The notes below the pieces were generated by a model. That model worked only from the letters and a program-made list of their open reading frames with translations, ran no database searches and was not told the origin of the DNA. From the NCBI GenBank assembly GCA_028023455.1, contig JAQFVV010012395.1, forward strand, positions 4,092,001 through 4,156,000: a DNA stretch of 64,000 nucleotides, in the 5' to 3' direction. The DNA is from Epiperipatus broadwayi. Taxonomy: Eukaryota; Onychophora; Udeonychophora; Euonychophora; Peripatidae. Of this stretch, positions 26,008 to 38,436 are shown one piece after another. How positions within the stretch are numbered: the stretch's first letter is position 1; each line of letters starts with the position of its first letter. The translations under genes were made by a program, and so were the position numbers.

Positions 26008-26400
26008 AGAGCTTAGAAAAAATTCATTTAAGGATGCTTCAGAAAATTTTAAAAATATAATGGTAAGACTATAAAATTTATCACTATGATCTGCAACTTG
26101 CTAGATGTAATACTATAAAGCCCACTATTGTAAAATCACATCTGGTGGATTGCACATGTGAAATAAGTAAATAATAAAAAAATTCCTAAAAAAGTGTTTT
26201 ATGGTGAACTTGAGCACGGTTTGCATGTGAAAGATAGAGATTATTCAAAGACATTTTAAAGAAAGGCACTGTTGATTGTTTTCACTGGGAAGATATGGAA
26301 GAGAAGAGAATACATTGGAAAGCTGTAATTAGACATGGCATTGAAGTATTTCAGAAAGAAAAGTTTTTTTGCAGAAATTAAAAGATGGCATTTCAAAATG
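26008..26400 (+). pseudogene. Decayed LINE C-terminal region (third LINE family)
   Basis: Translated across several frames, it keeps the order of segments seen at the C terminus of many LINE polymerases: an LEKIHLRMLQKILKI-like helix, a degenerate region where an LRW.GH.VRM motif is expected, FYGELEHGLHVKDRE (family pattern LLYGEL..G.R..GR), and WEDMEEKRIHWKAVIRHG (family pattern W..LA.DR..WR..V..G). Stops and frameshifts interrupt every part. No RT core is found upstream. Old relic; clade not assigned. Confidence 0.6.
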
Positions 26401-26744
26401 TCAAACAAATAGAATAATGAACCAGGATGCTCTATATATGAGTATATTTGTGTTCACAGATTGATTTGTATAATCATTGCTAAACTCTTCTTTAATGTAT
26501 TATTATTTGTCTTTTTATGCTTTTATGGAGTTGGAATGATCATACTCATTTGTGAATGGTTGATAATGATGAAAGATAAAAGTGAACTATGGGCTCATTA
26601 TTCATAGAAAAGAAACCTCTTTTCACCACTAATAAACAATGCACTATATTACATGTTTGTTTTGCTTTTTTTTACAGCCTGTGCTTCAATAATTATCTAA
26701 CTAATTCAGACTGCATATAATTCCCGGATAATAATTATAACTAT
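26401..26744. other. Unassigned AT-rich DNA
   Basis: No recognised gene or repeat. Confidence 0.4.
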
Positions 26745-26925
26745 ATACCTATTTGTTGACTAATATTGAATAGTCAGTGTTATTAGTTATCTGAAAAAAA
26801 ATTTAAGTTTGCTTGGAAAATCTAATTTATCTTCGAAAAAAATTTCCAAGCTCCACCCAGATTTGAATCCTATGTTATGAGTGATGGTATAATCACTATA
26901 CCATTAAGATTTAATCTAATTCTGG
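26745..26925 (-). mobile_element. tRNA-related SINE, family 2, copy 3 (SINE2)
   Basis: In reverse complement: TTAATGGTATAGTGATTATA (A box), TAGGATTCAAATCTGGG (B box), GGAGCTTGGAAATTTTT, CCAAGCAAACTTAAATT, TTTCAGATAACT, then a tail with GTCAACAAATAGGTAT. This is the clearest copy of the family, with a readable tRNA-like head and a unique body. Polymerase III transcription is inferred from the A and B boxes. Confidence 0.6.
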
Positions 26926-26989
26926 TTTGTAAATAACAGATGTGCCATAATTGAAAATTTGAAATATTAAATATGTCCAAATATTGTAT

Positions 26990-27071
26990 CTTTAGCTTGG
27001 TAACAAAAATGGGTCATTCAAGATCTGCAGGTTTTTGGATCAAATCCACGTAAAAAAGCAAAAAAAAAAGT
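26990..27071 (+). mobile_element. Possible tRNA-like SINE head with A tail
   Basis: GGATCAAATCCACG resembles a B box and is followed by an A-rich stretch; the A box is poor. Weak. Confidence 0.2.
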
Positions 27072-29252
27072 ATTTTGATCATTTGGATGGAATTGTTATA
27101 TTCAAACTCTGTCACTTTAATGCCAAACCTTACATGATTTTCTGAAACTACTAACCATAATAAATAAATGCAAATGTTTTCAGATTTTTCATCAGTTTAA
27201 AATAGATGTTATTTTGAATGAAATTTGAATAATTTATTGTAATTCCTTCCCAGAATGATCTTTGCTATTTAATCTTTGAGCATCATTAAGATTTTTTATA
27301 AACAAAATAATAAGCTGATATATATATAATTTGTCATTTTTAGATTCTTTACAAATATATTGTACCGGTCATTTCTTTACTTTTTTTGATCACTGAGGGT
27401 GCCATCAGGTTACTAAGGACCTAGAAAATTTAGTTTATGATGATCAAGAGTTAATGTTGATGATGAATGCTACCAGCTAGAGAAAGATATCTTTAACATT
27501 ATTCAGATAATTGAGAAAAGAACACAGAGACAAATGTTAGCCAAAATAATTCTAAATAATTTTAAAGTGTATTAAATTCAAAAAATATAAATCCCAGGCA
27601 AACAAAAATATGAAAGTTTGACTTAGATTTTTCAGCAGATTTATCAGAAAGTGTACGAGAGTATTAACATTAAACTTCCTGGCAGATAAGTTTGTTTTCT
27701 CATCTACAAATTAAAAGGACTTTATGATATCTTTCTGCTGGTGATTTATAAAAAAAACAAATTCCAATTTCCTTATTTAAAGATTTCAAAACAAAGTGGT
27801 CTTGTACAGAATACAACAAAACAGTGCAGACAAACTTTCTTTAGCCTGGAAAAGAAACATTGGGACTAAAAATGTCAAATGTCTTCAAACACCCATGAAT
27901 GACCATGTTCAAGATCATCAAAGTTGTTTCCGAGACAAGAAAAAAAAGATTATGTTATTATGTAATCTGAAACAGAGGAAAACCAAAATCTCTACGGACT
28001 AAGAAAAACAGAACAATGTTCTCATCAAACTACTAGCCAAAAGATTTGTAGTCTGCAAGAAGCACAAACCAAGCTTATATAAATTAATTATAATGAAGGG
28101 ACAGGTAAGTTAAAAGAAAATTACTAATATCTGCCCAAGCATTTATCAAAGGTTAGTAATAGAAAAAAAACATTAAGCACATAAATAGAAACTCGTAATA
28201 CACTCTCGGATAAATAAATTAAAAAATATGAAACCTTAAAACTAAGACTCCCATACATTTGAAGCAATATGCAAAACTTATTATAAAAGCAAGTTTTTTT
28301 TAAGATTAGGCTGAGACTTTTAACATAGAGATTTAAGCCCTGGTTTCAATATATGAAAGTTCAGTTATCTTTCAGGTTTTAGATAGTCCATAGAGTTATT
28401 CCTGAAGGATATGCAATGTTCTTTCTAACTAGAGTACATCATGATGATATTTGGTCTCCAGTAATCTGACTATAATGACAGGCAATTTTTAGGATCAGTG
28501 TTCAAACTAGACAATTAGGTCATGTCTTGAAGGCACAATAATATATTTTTGAGTTAATTTAGCACTACATGTGAAATTTTCTCATGGCATATATTTTTGG
28601 TGTGGCAACAGGATGGTTGCTACTATCACAGAAAATAGTATTATTATTAGCAGTCTGCAAAAATCCAACTTTGATGATCCATGTTAAGCAATTAGAACAC
28701 CATCCGACTAAGAGTCACAATAAGAATAAACATAAAAATCTAAATAAAAAGCAAAATGATCATAACAAGCAGAAGAAAATAAATCAGCAGAATAATAAGT
28801 CAGAAACCCATGGCTATTTATGTGAATTGTTATCCCCAACTTAATCTTTAATTAGAAGTTTTTGACCAGGGTAAATCTCTATCTCCTGCTTAATCCTAAT
28901 TAAAAAACATAATCTGACCAGGGCTCTTATCTTATTCAAAATTAATTTTAAAAAAATAAATGAGAAAATAAGACCCAGCTTTTAAAAATAGATTAAAATT
29001 AACAAAATAAAAAGAAACTTTGCTTGCTTTTAATTACTACAATAAAAAAAACAAAAGTCGAAAGAAAATTATTTTAAATTAAAATCTATTGAAAAAATAA
29101 AATCACAGAATTTTAAAATATAAATAAGTATGTATGCTATAACATACAAAACTTTTAAATAGTTTTCTTTTAAAAACTTTATAAATATAAATGTTAGTGT
29201 TAATTTCGCAATGGTACTTTTTAAGCAGATAAAGCATCTGGTTCAATATATT
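27072..29252. other. AT-rich stretch without recognised genes
   Basis: Contains open frames of 68 and 86 codons (27796-28002, 28584-28844) that are lysine/asparagine-rich, lack recognisable motifs and look like chance frames in A-rich DNA. No repeat identified. Confidence 0.45.
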
Positions 29253-30164
29253 ACATATATGTTCCTAGCAAAGTGTGAAAACCAACATTGTATAGAATGC
29301 CAGACATTCTAAACAATGCATAATATTTTTGGACAAAGTATGAAATTTTACTTTTTTTACATTTTCACTAAACTTTGTATGGAAAACCTAGGCATTCTAA
29401 AGAATTCCAAACAGATTTTTAACCAAAAGCTTTAAGCAAAAAGATCCATGGGAAAGTGTAAGAAATCCAAAGATACAATTTTTTTTTATATTTAACTTCT
29501 ATCGAAAAATACTAGAATGAAAGAAACTGTTTAAAATAGTATTTAGGGGAAGAGGGTAGCAAATAATAAACATTTACCTTTACATTAAATTTCTGATATT
29601 ATGCTGGAGTTTCATTTTCTTCATTTCAAGTGTGACATGATTAGCATTACTTACTGACAAACCTTTTGATGATAAAATGTAAGACTAACAAGTTAGCATA
29701 TGATGATAGTATTAAATTGTCAATTTTTCTCTAAACATCAAACAGTCCAGGAAAGAAACAATGATATTTTCACACTATTGTTTTGGAAGTAAAACTCCAA
29801 GATTAAAGAATTTTCAAATCGTCTAAATCTCCAAGGATGTAAAGAATTTCAAGCAATTGTCTTTCTACTCTTCATTAACTAACTGTAAAATGCACACATA
29901 TATTGAGTAACAGTTTCAATAATTAATCTTATTAAACATGTGTTAAATATATGAAACTTAATGTCACCATCATCTTTGCAGCCTCAAATGTTCTGCTTGG
30001 AATGTTTTATATTTTGCCGATTTTTCTTTTGGCATTTTGTAGAATGCCTAGGAAATGTGTGGAAGTTTAAGAATTTCATACTTGGATACCCCATTTTTGG
30101 AATTCTATAAAATTCCTAGGCATTCTATACAATGCTGGTTTTGCACTTTACCAGTAACATATAT
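29253..30164. mobile_element. Element D: terminal inverted repeats with palindromic subterminal motifs
   Basis: The ends are inverted repeats of about 50 bp (left GCAAAGTGTGAAAACCAACA, right in reverse complement GTAAAGTGCAAAACCAGCA), followed on both sides by ATTGTATAGAATGCC. A palindromic motif of the type CCTAGGCATTCTATAGAATG recurs in variants at about 29285, 29303, 29388, 30036 and 30108. The interior of about 0.7 kb has no coding frame. It is a non-autonomous DNA element; the superfamily is not assigned. Confidence 0.65.
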
Positions 30165-33100
30165 ATAGATATTGCTTGGCTACCAAATTGTCAAAGTGTT
30201 GCACAAATATATATTCAAATAAACTGATATTCTATTTTTATTTTTCCATATTCCAAAGCTTATAATAATGATCATCATAAGATCAGTTCAATATAATCTC
30301 CCAAGATTATTTGTATTACATGTTGTTGTTTTTTAAAAAATTGATATATTGACTATCTATCAATCATCTTCTATGCATCAATTCAAATCATGCTGTGATG
30401 GAAACTAAATTGATATAAATTCTGTAAAACTTATAGATAGTATCAACTTGAGTAAATTTAGTTTTCTACTATGTATGGAAATTCTATTTATATTAAATAA
30501 TGAAAATTATATTTAATTGCAATGTTAATTTGTTACAAATAATACAAGTCAGGTGTTACAATATTAATAATGAAATGAATAGATTAAGAAATATTCACCT
30601 AATATTAGGTACATTACATTATTAGTTTGAATCCATAACAATATAGTAACAAGTTCCAGATCACTTGTAGTGCAATGGTTCTGAGAGATATTCACCTCTT
30701 TCTTTTTAGCTGGTTCTCTACTTTTTTCTTAACTATTTTATTTCCTAATCTCCAATCAGATCAGATATAAATTGTCAATGGATTAACTTTTCACCCAAAA
30801 AGTACTAATGATTGACTTTTGGAGCATGAAAGCTTGTTTCAACAATGTCCCAATACAAATATTGTTTAAAAAATAATCTGGATCTTAAAAAATTATTTAA
30901 TAAATATTATCATTAATTTTAAATATTGTATGTCTGTTATTTTTTAAACCTTACTGTTCCCATTGAATATGTGCTTTGAATCATACAATTTACTATCAAC
31001 AATGTCACAAGATCTCTTACATGATTGCCTTGCGTGTTTCAAAAATCACTTGTTTCCATCCTACTCTAGAGTCATCTAGTGTAAATCAATGGAACCAGAT
31101 GGTAAAATACTATAAAATCCCCAGTAGATGACTCACTAGAGTACTTGCTCTTGATGTCTGTATTTATAAATGTACCATTCATCAGAACCATTCTACATAT
31201 AGCTATGTCAGTAATTGATTAATGATACATTATTAGTGGACTGAAGATGATTGGAAATCCAATCAAAACATATCACTGAAAATTAAAAAATAGAAATAAA
31301 CATGTTATCCGAAGATATTTAACTGATCAATACATATTCACATCATTTGCACATTTATATAATATATATGTGTGTGTGTAATAAACAACATATTTTAAGA
31401 ATAATTCAAAAAATGAATTTTTGATGAATGTTTATAAATGCCTGAATAAAAAATCTTTTTTATATTTATTTACAGTTTAATCATCCAATAAAGTAGTAAT
31501 TTTTCTTAATTTAAAGTGATTAACATTTTTGACATTGTTTACAATAAGTGACTATTTAATTAATTATTTGCAATTTTTTCTCTGAAGCTTTTAATTTTCA
31601 TAATAGCATGTGACTTCAAAGAACACAGGAATTTAATTTACACATTAGAACAATTTACAGCATTTCCCTAGCCAGGATTGCTTAAGTAATTGATTAGAAG
31701 GTTTTACTATTTAATTGGGATCCTTTTTTTTAATTAGAGATTTTTGTAAATAACAGCAATAATGGGAAATTGATTTCTTTAATCACAAGAGGATTGGAAT
31801 ATCAGTCCATGAAAACTATTGTACTTCAAAATAAAACTAATTTGTTTTCTAAAAATAAATCTAGATATTGTGGACAAAAATTTACAAATTATATAAAGGG
31901 CTTATGACAACCTGCAATAGCATTTAACGTTGATGAAATGGGTCTATAATCATAAAAAATATAAAAAATCAATATGAATTGAAAATATTTTATCATTAAT
32001 AAAACAAACATTTACTATATATATAATTTGCAAGCAAGTTATACACATAAATACATTTAATTGTAAAAAGAAAAACAATGTCAATAGGCCATTATCTATT
32101 TATATTTAAATTCCATTCCTTTTTATTTAGTAATAGGTTACATTTGTAATCATGTTTTTCTTTATGTTCAATTTAAGATCTATATTTCTTGGCGTGCAAT
32201 ACAATCAACCCGAACTATGCTTTATTTCCACTAAGTAACTATATATGGATTGTGTGATATGTAGTGAGTGCAACTCCTGTTCGATTATACTGGCGAGTAC
32301 CGATACTGCACCTAGCCGGCACACTACTGCTATAAAATACTTCATTTTGGCAATCAAGATCACTAGAACGAATGATATTATTTTCTACATTGTCTAGTTC
32401 TGATCCATCATTTGATTTTTCTTATTGTTTTTATTTTCATGAAACATGAGAGTTTTAATATAAATATCAGACTTAGACCCAATCCAAATAACCATCCAGT
32501 ATTTGGTCAGTAAATGGATATCTTGCTACTCAGATGAAGAGTAAATCATTTACAGTTAATCTGGATTGATGCTAGAATAGAAACATATGATTATAATCTG
32601 AAGCAACCTTCATACACATCAGCAAATGTTATGTGGATACTGAGCTCTTGGCATTTATTATTTGAAAAAAAAAACAGCTCTTCTTTTCAGTATAGAATTT
32701 AACCTCTCCTTTCATTTAAATTAAGATAAAAAGGATTGACCAATAATTTATAACATTTTTTTAGTATTAAAAAAAACCTATATGGTACCCCCTCCCCCCA
32801 TCTGATTTTATTATCTGTAAATCAAATAAAACGTAAACATTAAATTTTCTAAATTTAATCCATAATACAGTTAGTTACTGGGAGCTACCATTATAAAATA
32901 TCACAAGTGAGCAACAACAACAGACTCTCCTTCCCCTATTATAAACCTTTTTTTTAAAAGCACCCAAAGTCTCCTAAAAATTTAAACAAACATTAATTTC
33001 CTTTTATTGTTCAAAATAGAAATTTATTAGAAGTTAGTTCTGAGCGCAGACACACCCACCCCTCTTCTCCCTGAAAATTCTAATTTAAAAAGAAAAAAGT

Positions 33101-33244
33101 CTCCCCCCTGATGTCTGTTGAATTAATTAAGCATTGATTAAAATAGCCAGCTTACTACAATTAGATTCATTAATTTATAGTTACTTATTGATCTTGTTTT
33201 TCATTGTCTTTATTTACAAATATTTGTGCATTCATAAGCTTTCA
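30165..33244. other. AT-rich stretch without recognised genes
   Basis: No gene supported. A SINE2-tail-like segment (GGTCAGTAAATGGATATC) lies at about 32497-32515. A less AT-rich patch at about 32210-32345 is unexplained. Confidence 0.45.
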
Positions 33245-33360
33245 AAAAATTAACTTACCCGGATGGCTTTCTCAGAAGTAAGCATTTTATTAGCGAAGGT
33301 GACATAATGCCCTGTAATTTAGCTTTTCTGTCATTCATGTCAAAAAGTTTTGAATCTACT
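33245..33360. repeat. Dispersed repeat F, copy 1
   Basis: AAAAAATTAACTTACCCGGA, followed by a CTCAGAAGTAAG block and GTGACATAATG, aligns with 34418-34530 in the same orientation over about 110 bp. Nature unknown. Confidence 0.5.
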
Positions 33361-33631
33361 TCTCATAACATTACCTTGATTTAAAAAAAAATACATAAAA
33401 TTAAAATATTTATTTATTTTAAGCTAAACTAAAATTAAAATATTTATTTATTTTAAACTTAATTTTTAATATATATGAAGTTTGGCTTTCTATTATCCAC
33501 AAATTAATTTTAATACCTCTAACAAAGCTTGAAATCATTTATATTGGAGAAATTGCTGTACGCACTAAAAATATGAGGATAATAGAATCTATGAGGTTTC
33601 TCCTGATTTCTACTGACTGTTTGCTGCCTTT

Positions 33632-33835
33632 GGCAGGATGGCTCAGTTGGTTAGGGCGTTACCTTAAAATTCAAGAATCTAAGGATCCAGGTCGATTTTC
33701 ATGCTAGTTCTGCTGCTGATCAGGCCAGCAACACTTTGAAGAAGTGAGGGGAGTAATACCTCTTGAAAGGTTAGGCAAATGCTAATGTGTGCGCTATTAC
33801 AACCGTTGAATGTATTTGGAATATTTAAATAAAGT
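33632..33835 (+). mobile_element. tRNA-derived SINE, family 3
   Basis: The tRNA-like head GGATGGCTCAGTTGGTTAGG (classical A box) is followed by a B-box-like GGATCCAGGTCGATTTTC. A body without A-tail follows (GCAACACTTTGAAGAAGTG, then TAATACCTCTTGAAAGG and GCTAATGTGTGCGC), then a TTGAATG...AAATAAAG end. Head plus conserved-looking GC-richer body is the plan of the domain-containing SINE superfamilies; which one cannot be decided here. Only one copy in the window. Confidence 0.65.
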
Positions 33836-34417
33836 TAATTTTTTCTTAAATGTTTAATACTAAACACTTAATATTATATTATGGAAATACTTGTGATATT
33901 TAATTGAATTCAAAGTTTCTTCTTTGTATTTTTTAAATATTATTCAACTTGAACAAATATTGCTTGTGTTATGAAACATAACTTCTTTATTTGAAGACAA
34001 AATTGAATAATTAGACAATAGTTACTATGAGTAATGGTAACACATTTTACCATTGTCAATGGAACCCATCTAATGGCATTCATTTTCACATTATATGTGT
34101 CCCAAATTGATTCCATAAGAAGTCAAACTGTAGCTATTTAGGAGTTTTTTTGCTCCCTGTTTAAAGGGGAAGGTTATAACTGCTTAGGAACTAGAAGTGA
34201 TCAGAACTAGAATGGATCCTAGAACTTTATGCACCAGTGTCTGACACTCATAATAGACACTAAATCATGCAGAGCATAACACTTCATATCAATTTTGGGG
34301 CTGCATGAAAAGATTTAACAGATTCTTTTGAATCATTTTTTTAGACATATTTGGTCTTTCATTGATTTTTTTTTTCTATCAAGAGCAAAATATTGATTCT
34401 ACTGAATACTTTTCAAA
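33836..34417. other. Unassigned AT-rich DNA
   Basis: No recognised gene or repeat. Confidence 0.4.
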
Positions 34418-34530
34418 AAATTAATTTACCCAGATAGCTTCCTCAGAATTAAGGATTTTTTCAATGAATGTGATATGTCAAAGTTGTAACTAGCATTTTG
34501 TCACCTATGTTGAAAATCTGTTGCAGGAAT
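34418..34530. repeat. Dispersed repeat F, copy 2
   Basis: AAAAAATTAATTTACCCAGA, then CTCAGAATTAAG and GTGATATG; same direction as copy 1. It is followed by a TTGCAGGAATAATACC segment that repeats at about 34771. Confidence 0.5.
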
Positions 34531-34804
34531 AATACCTATGTACCATAATACAAAATAACAATAATCAGAACATGTTTTGAAAGACAATGTTTTTGCAATG
34601 ACAAATATAAATAAGGCAAAATAATAACAATCAAAGCACATTTTGAAAAAGAGAATCACATTTTCACACATTTTTCAATATACATTGAAGGGTTTATTTT
34701 CTTTTAAGTTGATATCATTGCAAGATTACACATTTATTGGGTATGTAAAAGGGTCCTATCTTTTCTTCATTGCAGGAATAATATCCAAGTACCATAACAT
34801 AAAA

Positions 34805-34985
34805 TATATAGGGTATATGAGCACAGACTTTCACATGACCCACCACTCTCCACTCCATCTCATGACACTGATATACTTGAACACATATATGTCAAAAAGA
34901 TAAATAATCACCAATATTCGTATTTCATGCTAAACAGCAATCATCAGTTGATTCAGATTATCATCTCTACATATTGTAATGGGCA
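34805..34985 (+). mobile_element. Fold-back element A3 (one arm)
   Basis: Starts GGTATATGAGCACAGACTTT and carries CCACCACTCTCCACTCCATC, ACTTGAACACATATATGTCA, TTCGTATTTCATGC and AATCATCAGTTG in the same order as A5 (reverse) and A7. Only one terminal arm is present, so the copy is truncated. Confidence 0.7.
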
Positions 34986-36865
34986 TATACACCATTACAT
35001 TTTTTTGTTTAAATTAAACATGAAAAATAAATGTTCGCAAATAAAAACTTTTTTTTTTTTAAGAATTGAAAATTAAAAATCATCTAAACTCTAATATATA
35101 AAATCACACAGATGAAAAATTATTAAACGAAAACTTTATTAAGAAGAAAAAAAAGTATTTTAAAACTAAATTTTCAGTAAAGATTTAAAGATAAAAATAT
35201 ATCTAAGTTTGTACAATAAATTAATTAATGGTATTGTAAAATGGAAATGATTATTAATTAGTCCAAGTGAACTAGCCCTTGGGCATTTCAAAATATATAA
35301 GAAAAGGTCAGATAGAAGAGAAAAAACAATAGAAACTAATAGCCAATAAAAGAAATCCCTCAGGAAATGGACCAGAATGAAAAGATCATCATCGTCATGA
35401 CATAATGTCCACTGGATCTGAAAGTTTATTATAAAAGTGAGTGAAGAAATAATTAAGGGAAGATAGTGATATGTGTTAAGTTGGAGAGAGTTGGAGGAGA
35501 AGGGATTGAAAGACACACTTTCAATTCCTTCAGTTGTTCTAAAAAAAAATGAAACATCGTTTTTCCATATTGCAGACTATAGGACATCTGGGCCCAGCAA
35601 TTAAATACCAGCTACAATAAAGGACCAATGGCTAACTGCACACCGATATCCTCATGACTTCATGGGAATTAACACCTTCCAAATTACAAGCAATTAGAAA
35701 CTATGGACTTTTTCTAAAAACAGTAAGAACTATATAGTTAATGAACATTTTCAAAACAGTAAGAACTTTGATTCCAAAAACTTCTCAATATTTAAATAGA
35801 AGTAGAATTTCCTATCTGACTAAATTTTTTATTAATTATTTTATTGAATGTATTATTTGTTTGTAAATCATTTCCATTAATTTATTTTTTCTGTGCTTTT
35901 AAGTTTTTATTATGATTTTTTTTTCTTTTAAATAAATTATATAAATGTTAAATTTAAGTCGGGCGTAAATGGCTGCATAGATTCGTAAAGTTATATTAGT
36001 TTAATTAAGGGAGGGTAAATCTTAGGTTATTTGTTTCGTAGTTAAATTGGGTCAATGGATTGGATATATTGGTGTAGTTAGTAGATGTAGTATGAGGTTT
36101 GCTACATGCAGGATCGTATTATATGCTGCACACACCCTTTTTGCCTATGGAATGGGATGGTAAGATGGAAAATGCAGTCCCTTCCTATGGAGTTTTTTTT
36201 ATTGCTCTTCATGTCAGACAGATGTAGTATTCCTGTCTGGATGAGAATCAATGTCTTCTATTAACCATGCTGTTCAGATGTGCATTCCTGATGGTGTGGT
36301 ATTTGTGCTGTTGTATTCGTGCTGCATTGAATACATCGATATATCAGATAGATTGGCGTTGGTTTGACTGCAAACTTTTGGCCTAAGGTTAAATAAGGGA
36401 TAGAATATTTTCTTTTCAAATGCAATCTATGTAGTCTATTCATACTCGACACTCTAATAAATATTAAACTCATCTGTGCAAACTTTTAAAATAAAATAAA
36501 TAGTTAAATTGTAAATTAAAATCTAAAGTAAAATAAGTTATAATGTTTTGTAAAAAAAATAAAAGACTAAAATAATAATGCTAAATTTTATATATGCGTT
36601 AATAAATGTTTGTGTGTTAATTACTGGCAGTGGCTTCTTTTATTTTTTTATTTTAATAATGAAAATATTTTTAGATAAGAATTCATATTTTATAAATCTC
36701 TGCGTCTCACTGAGCTAGTGGCAATGGGCTGATGGCTGAATAAAACATGTGAAATGTGAATCTTAACTTACGTATCTGCCTACTATATAAATTTTCTAGG
36801 TTCCAAGTAGCCTAGTGGCGCTCTGTACGGCAGATACAGAAAGACTTCATTCCATCGGATCATTA
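34986..36865. other. Unassigned DNA without recognised genes
   Basis: The 116-codon open frame at 35166-35516 (-) is hydrophobic and lacks motifs; it could be chance. A less AT-rich block at about 36040-36470 with a 70-codon open frame on the minus strand might be an old element but matches nothing I recognise. Confidence 0.4.
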
Positions 36866-37090
36866 TAATATATATGCCATAAGTGCTCAGATATATATTA
36901 AGATAGCCAATCTTCATACTTTAATGGACAGGCATCAATTCACTCCTCACTCCAACTCTTTAACTGTCCATCCAATTGAAAATCTGATGACTGAATGCTC
37001 AAAGGCCACTCTGAGGCTGAGATTCTCATCATACCCATGTTGACCTAAAGTCAATCTGACCCCTCATGTACAGTACATAATCCATTTAAT
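36866..37090 (+). mobile_element. Fold-back element A4 (middle section)
   Basis: Carries ATAAGTGCTCAGATATATAT, TTTAATGGACAGGC, CCATCCAATTGAAAATCTGA, CATACCCATGTTGACCT and CCCCTCATGTACAG, the middle part of the A family as in A6 and A5. Terminal arms are missing. Confidence 0.7.
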
Positions 37091-37174
37091 ACCTATACAA
37101 GGAATTGGCAGGCATCTCCACTATGTAATAACTGAAAAATTTATACATAACATAAAATGTAATTAATTTATTTT

Positions 37175-37400
37175 TAAAAATGCAATAAAGAGAGCATACC
37201 AATAGCTCAAACAAACTCTTAATTAATAAGTGTGGTATGAAAAAATATTTAAAATCTCTATCCAGAACACTCTCATCTCCAGACCAACTGTTTTCGAGCT
37301 TATGGATCATGTCAGTGGAAAGCTAGAATATTTGGACACTAGATCTAAAATATAAACTCAAAACCCAGCACTTATTTCAAACATATATTTAAGTAGAAAC
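37175..37400. mobile_element. Fold-back element C1 (partial)
   Basis: Shares AATGCAATAAAGAGAG, AATAGCTCAAACAA, TCATCTCCAGACCAAC and the loop sequence TTAGATCTAGTG (here in reverse orientation) with the complete copy C2 140 bp downstream. One arm plus loop only. Confidence 0.7.
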
Positions 37401-37540
37401 TCTGAAATTTTCGGACATGAAAATGTCTTTAAATCCAGCTATCTAACTTAAATAGGTATATGGGACTGAACTAAATTCAGATCTACCATATTTTAATAGC
37501 CTCAGCATAGCCAAAGCCTTAAAAGTAAAATTATAATAAA

Positions 37541-37997
37541 TAATAAAGCAAGTCATATATAATGTGACATGGCTTTTATAAGCTTGTAGTTACAAAAATG
37601 CAATAAAGAGAGTGTACCAATAGCTCAAACAAGCTCTTAATTAATAAGTGCGATATGAGAAAATATTTAAAATCTCTATCTGGAACACTTTCATCTCCAG
37701 ACCAACAGGTTTCGAGCTTATTTCTACTTAAATATATGTTTGAAATAAGTGCTGGGTTTTGAGTTGATATTTTAGATCTAGTGGCCGAATATTCTAGCTC
37801 TCCACTGACGTGAGCCATAAGCTCGAAACCAGTTGGTCTGGAGATGAGTGTGTTTTGGATAGAGATTTTAAATATTTTCTCATACCGCACTTATTAATTA
37901 AGAGCTTGTTTGAGCTATTGGTACACTCTTTTTATTGCATTTTTGTAACTACAAGCTTATAAAAGTAATGTCACATTATATATGACTTGCTTTATTA
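37541..37997. mobile_element. Fold-back element C2 (complete)
   Basis: A 457-bp palindrome-like element. Its arms of about 180 bp run from TAATAAAGCAAGTCATATAT at the left to the exact reverse complement at the right, with only scattered mismatches. The loop is about 90 bp. Open frames over the arms (for example 37576-37890) are by-products. Such an element folds completely on itself; no transposase is encoded. Confidence 0.8.
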
Positions 37998-38436
37998 ATT
38001 ATTTTAATTTATTTTAAGCTTAATTTTTAACTCCATTCTTAGAAAATATATTGATATTTTCTACATCAAGGGATTTAATCATTTTTCTTTGAATAGATAA
38101 TATATTTAAATCAATTACTCTAATTTGGATCATAGCAATTGGGTTTAGAAAATGATCATCTTGCACCTTCTATAGTCATGTTCCAGTTCCTGCTACAGTC
38201 ATAAGAATACCCAAAAAGAGCATCATTGCAGTGCAAATTTCCTTAAATGAGAATGTTATTAATAAAATAATTATTTACTATAATAATTAAATATCTTGCT
38301 AACCTGCAGCATTCATATGTATCAATTTCATTTTTGAATAAATTACTTGGTATACATAAATAAACTCTTTTGTAAAATCATTACTGTATATTTGTAAAAA
38401 AAAAAAAAAAGAGTAACAATTTCATTCATTTCATTC

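Noticed and set aside
28584-28844. 86-codon Lys/Asn/Gln-rich frame as a gene
   Set aside because: Composition follows the A-rich background; no domain or supporting context.
35166-35516. 116-codon hydrophobic frame on the minus strand as a membrane protein gene
   Set aside because: AT-rich DNA readily gives such frames; no motif, no splice context and no second exon could be shown.
36261-36473. 70-codon frame in a less AT-rich block
   Set aside because: No recognisable family; could be an element relic but there is no evidence.
37576-37890. 104-codon frame as a protein gene
   Set aside because: It lies entirely in the arms and loop of a fold-back element and is mirrored by the other arm.
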